A stretch of 19,561 nucleotides of DNA from Gloeopeniophorella convolvens (lineage: Eukaryota; Basidiomycota; Agaricomycetes; Russulales), in assembly GCA_022496205.1 (NCBI GenBank), contig WTXD01000190.1, positions 1 through 19,561 on the forward strand, given 5' to 3'. This document shows positions 18,458-19,561 of the stretch, in pieces (the first letter of the stretch is position 1; each line of letters begins with the position of its first letter). The notes beneath the pieces were generated by a model. That model saw only the letters and a list, made by a program, of their open reading frames with translations, was not told where the DNA came from and made no database searches. Made by a program: the position numbers and the translations under genes.

Positions 18458-19549
18458 ATGGCCCCTGCAAAGCTCTCTCAGAGAGACGGCCCGCCAAGGA
18501 AGCGTGCTAAATTAGACGCATCATCACGGAGCGCGTACCGTTACACCGATGGCGCGGATATTGAACGCGGACTGCAAGCACAGACGCAGGATGTACTTAT
18601 AGAGGGTGTGCCCTGACTCAAACCAGAGGGTCCTGCAAAGATTTTAATGCTGCGATTGCAGCTCTCACCGCCCTCCGTAACCAGCTCACAATTAAATCGA
18701 ATGAGGGTCCGGTGCAGCCACAAGACGAGCGGCTGGCCCTCGTGCAAAGCTGGATGGAGGTCGCTCCCGGTGCTCAGAGCATCTTTGCTATATGGGAAGG
18801 GGCAAACCAGGTATGCGGTTGCGTCTCAGGCATATGTACACTCCACGCTAAACTCTCGCCAGCGACAACATCCTCTCCTTGCGCAACTCGTGTCAGTCCT
18901 GGCCTCCCTGGTGACACTTCTGTCAACGCACTATACACACCACAAGCTAGGCCACCCCATTCTCAAGACCCTGTTGTCTTCGGAATATATCTTTCACCTG
19001 AACACTTACTTGACTGGATCACACAATGAACTCATTCTTTGGACATTGAAACTGTTCAACGCAATGTCATCCTTCGCTGGAGGTTCTGAGAAGAGGGCCA
19101 TTTTAGAAGGATTTGCTTGGGAGGCCAAGGCTAGTTTGGACTGTCTTTTAGGTTGCCTTGCAGCTTACACATTCGGTCCCAGGGGCTCCACAAACTGCTG
19201 TCAATGAGGCGAAGAACGAAGGCCTCGGGTTCTCCAGATATTCTCTCTGTTCCGGGTAAGTAGGGTCATCCCTTCTTTTGAAGTACTTCTGAAGCACTAC
19301 CCAGACATCCGGACACTATACATCCTGTTGATCTTGTCCTTTGTCGACAACTCATCGACAAGTTCAGTCAAATCATCATTCCTCGAGCAACGTCAGGACA
19401 TCTTTCGCTCTATTTTGACTGGCCTGGAGCAAGACTCGTATCTATTGGTCAGGAGGGTTCTGGAGGTATCCTGGATGGGGATCTGGTCTGATCCGAAAGT
19501 CAGAAGGACCCTCAAAGTAGGCCTTTTCAACGAGACGGCTCTTCAACAT
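18458..19549 (+). CDS. URB1: URB1, nucleolar pre-ribosome-associated protein, N-terminal part
   Basis: The N-terminal region of Urb1/Npa1, a very large helical-repeat scaffold of early 60S pre-ribosomes; only about 313 codons lie in the window. It starts MAPAKLSQRDGPPRKRAKLD. Recognisable blocks are: DFNAAIAALTALRNQLTIK; LVQSWMEVAPGAQSIFAIW; LLAQLVSVLASLVTLLSTHY; GHPILKTLLSSEYIFHLNTY; GSHNELILWTLKLFNAMSSF; DIRTLYILLILSFVDNSSTS; and VRRVLEVSWMGIWSDPKVRR. Exons: 18458-18810, 18863-19129, 19183-19255, 19305-19549; the next intron begins with GTATGT at 19550 and runs off the edge. Exon phases fit if one C is missing in the CCC run at 18611-18613. The third intron (19130-19182) has a GC donor (AAG/GCTAGT) and a normal CCCAG acceptor. 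Apart from that one base the reading frame is clean. Confidence 0.9.
19130..19182 (+). other. GC-AG intron in URB1
   Basis: Joining AAG at 19129 to GGGCTC at 19183 keeps phase and links FAWEAK to GLHKLLSMRRRTKA as expected for Urb1. The donor is GCTAGT rather than GT; a branch-like CTTAC is present and the acceptor is CCCAG. Reading through gives a stop about 25 codons into the segment, at 19205. Confidence 0.7.
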
Positions 19550-19561
19550 GTATGTCAAAGT

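Noticed and set aside
1..19561. RNA genes, CRISPR arrays, biosynthetic or defence systems, and simple telomeric or rDNA repeats.
   Set aside because: I found no tRNA-like cloverleaf, rRNA stretch, regular spaced repeat or cluster of accessory enzymes. By-eye tRNA detection is limited, and tRNAscan-SE would be decisive.

Overview
This is a stretch of nuclear DNA from a filamentous basidiomycete, most likely a wood-decay Agaricomycete. The signs are very short introns (about 46-62 nt) with GTRNGT-type donors and CTAAC/CTTAC-like branch sites, a tandem pair of 15-exon secreted laccases, and degraded fungal transposons. Nothing looks prokaryotic; there is no operon, CRISPR array or phage.

Layout. 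Positions 1-878 (minus) hold the 5' part of an unrecognised gene that runs off the window. Positions 1091-4605 and 6549-12770 are the two arms of a direct segmental duplication, each with one minus-strand laccase. The downstream arm (9569-11924) has a fully open 526-residue laccase. The upstream arm (1410-3778) has the same 15-exon structure but two single-base deletions. Arm B is split by a 2684-bp hAT-type transposon (6623-9306) with 12-bp TIRs and a perfect 8-bp target duplication; it carries no recognisable transposase and contains nested older elements. Arm A at the equivalent point shows what looks like an excision scar. A 300-340 bp promoter-proximal block is inverted between the arms. 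Between the arms lies a decayed minus-strand copy of the exosome subunit gene RRP45.

From 13771 to the end the window is gene-dense: a TCF25/Rqc1 homologue (plus), an SMN homologue (plus), a small unrecognised minus-strand gene, and the first about 313 codons of URB1 (plus). Their starts and exon structures are clear, but several reading frames are broken by 1-2 base indels, mostly single-base losses. Either the base calls are imperfect or this haplotype is decaying; the sequence alone cannot decide, though the clean second laccase argues that errors are not uniform.

Functionally the left two thirds is a young, unstable laccase cluster (lignin and phenol oxidation outside the cell) shaped by duplication, conversion, inversion and transposition. 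The right third is housekeeping: ribosome-associated quality control, snRNP assembly and ribosome biogenesis.
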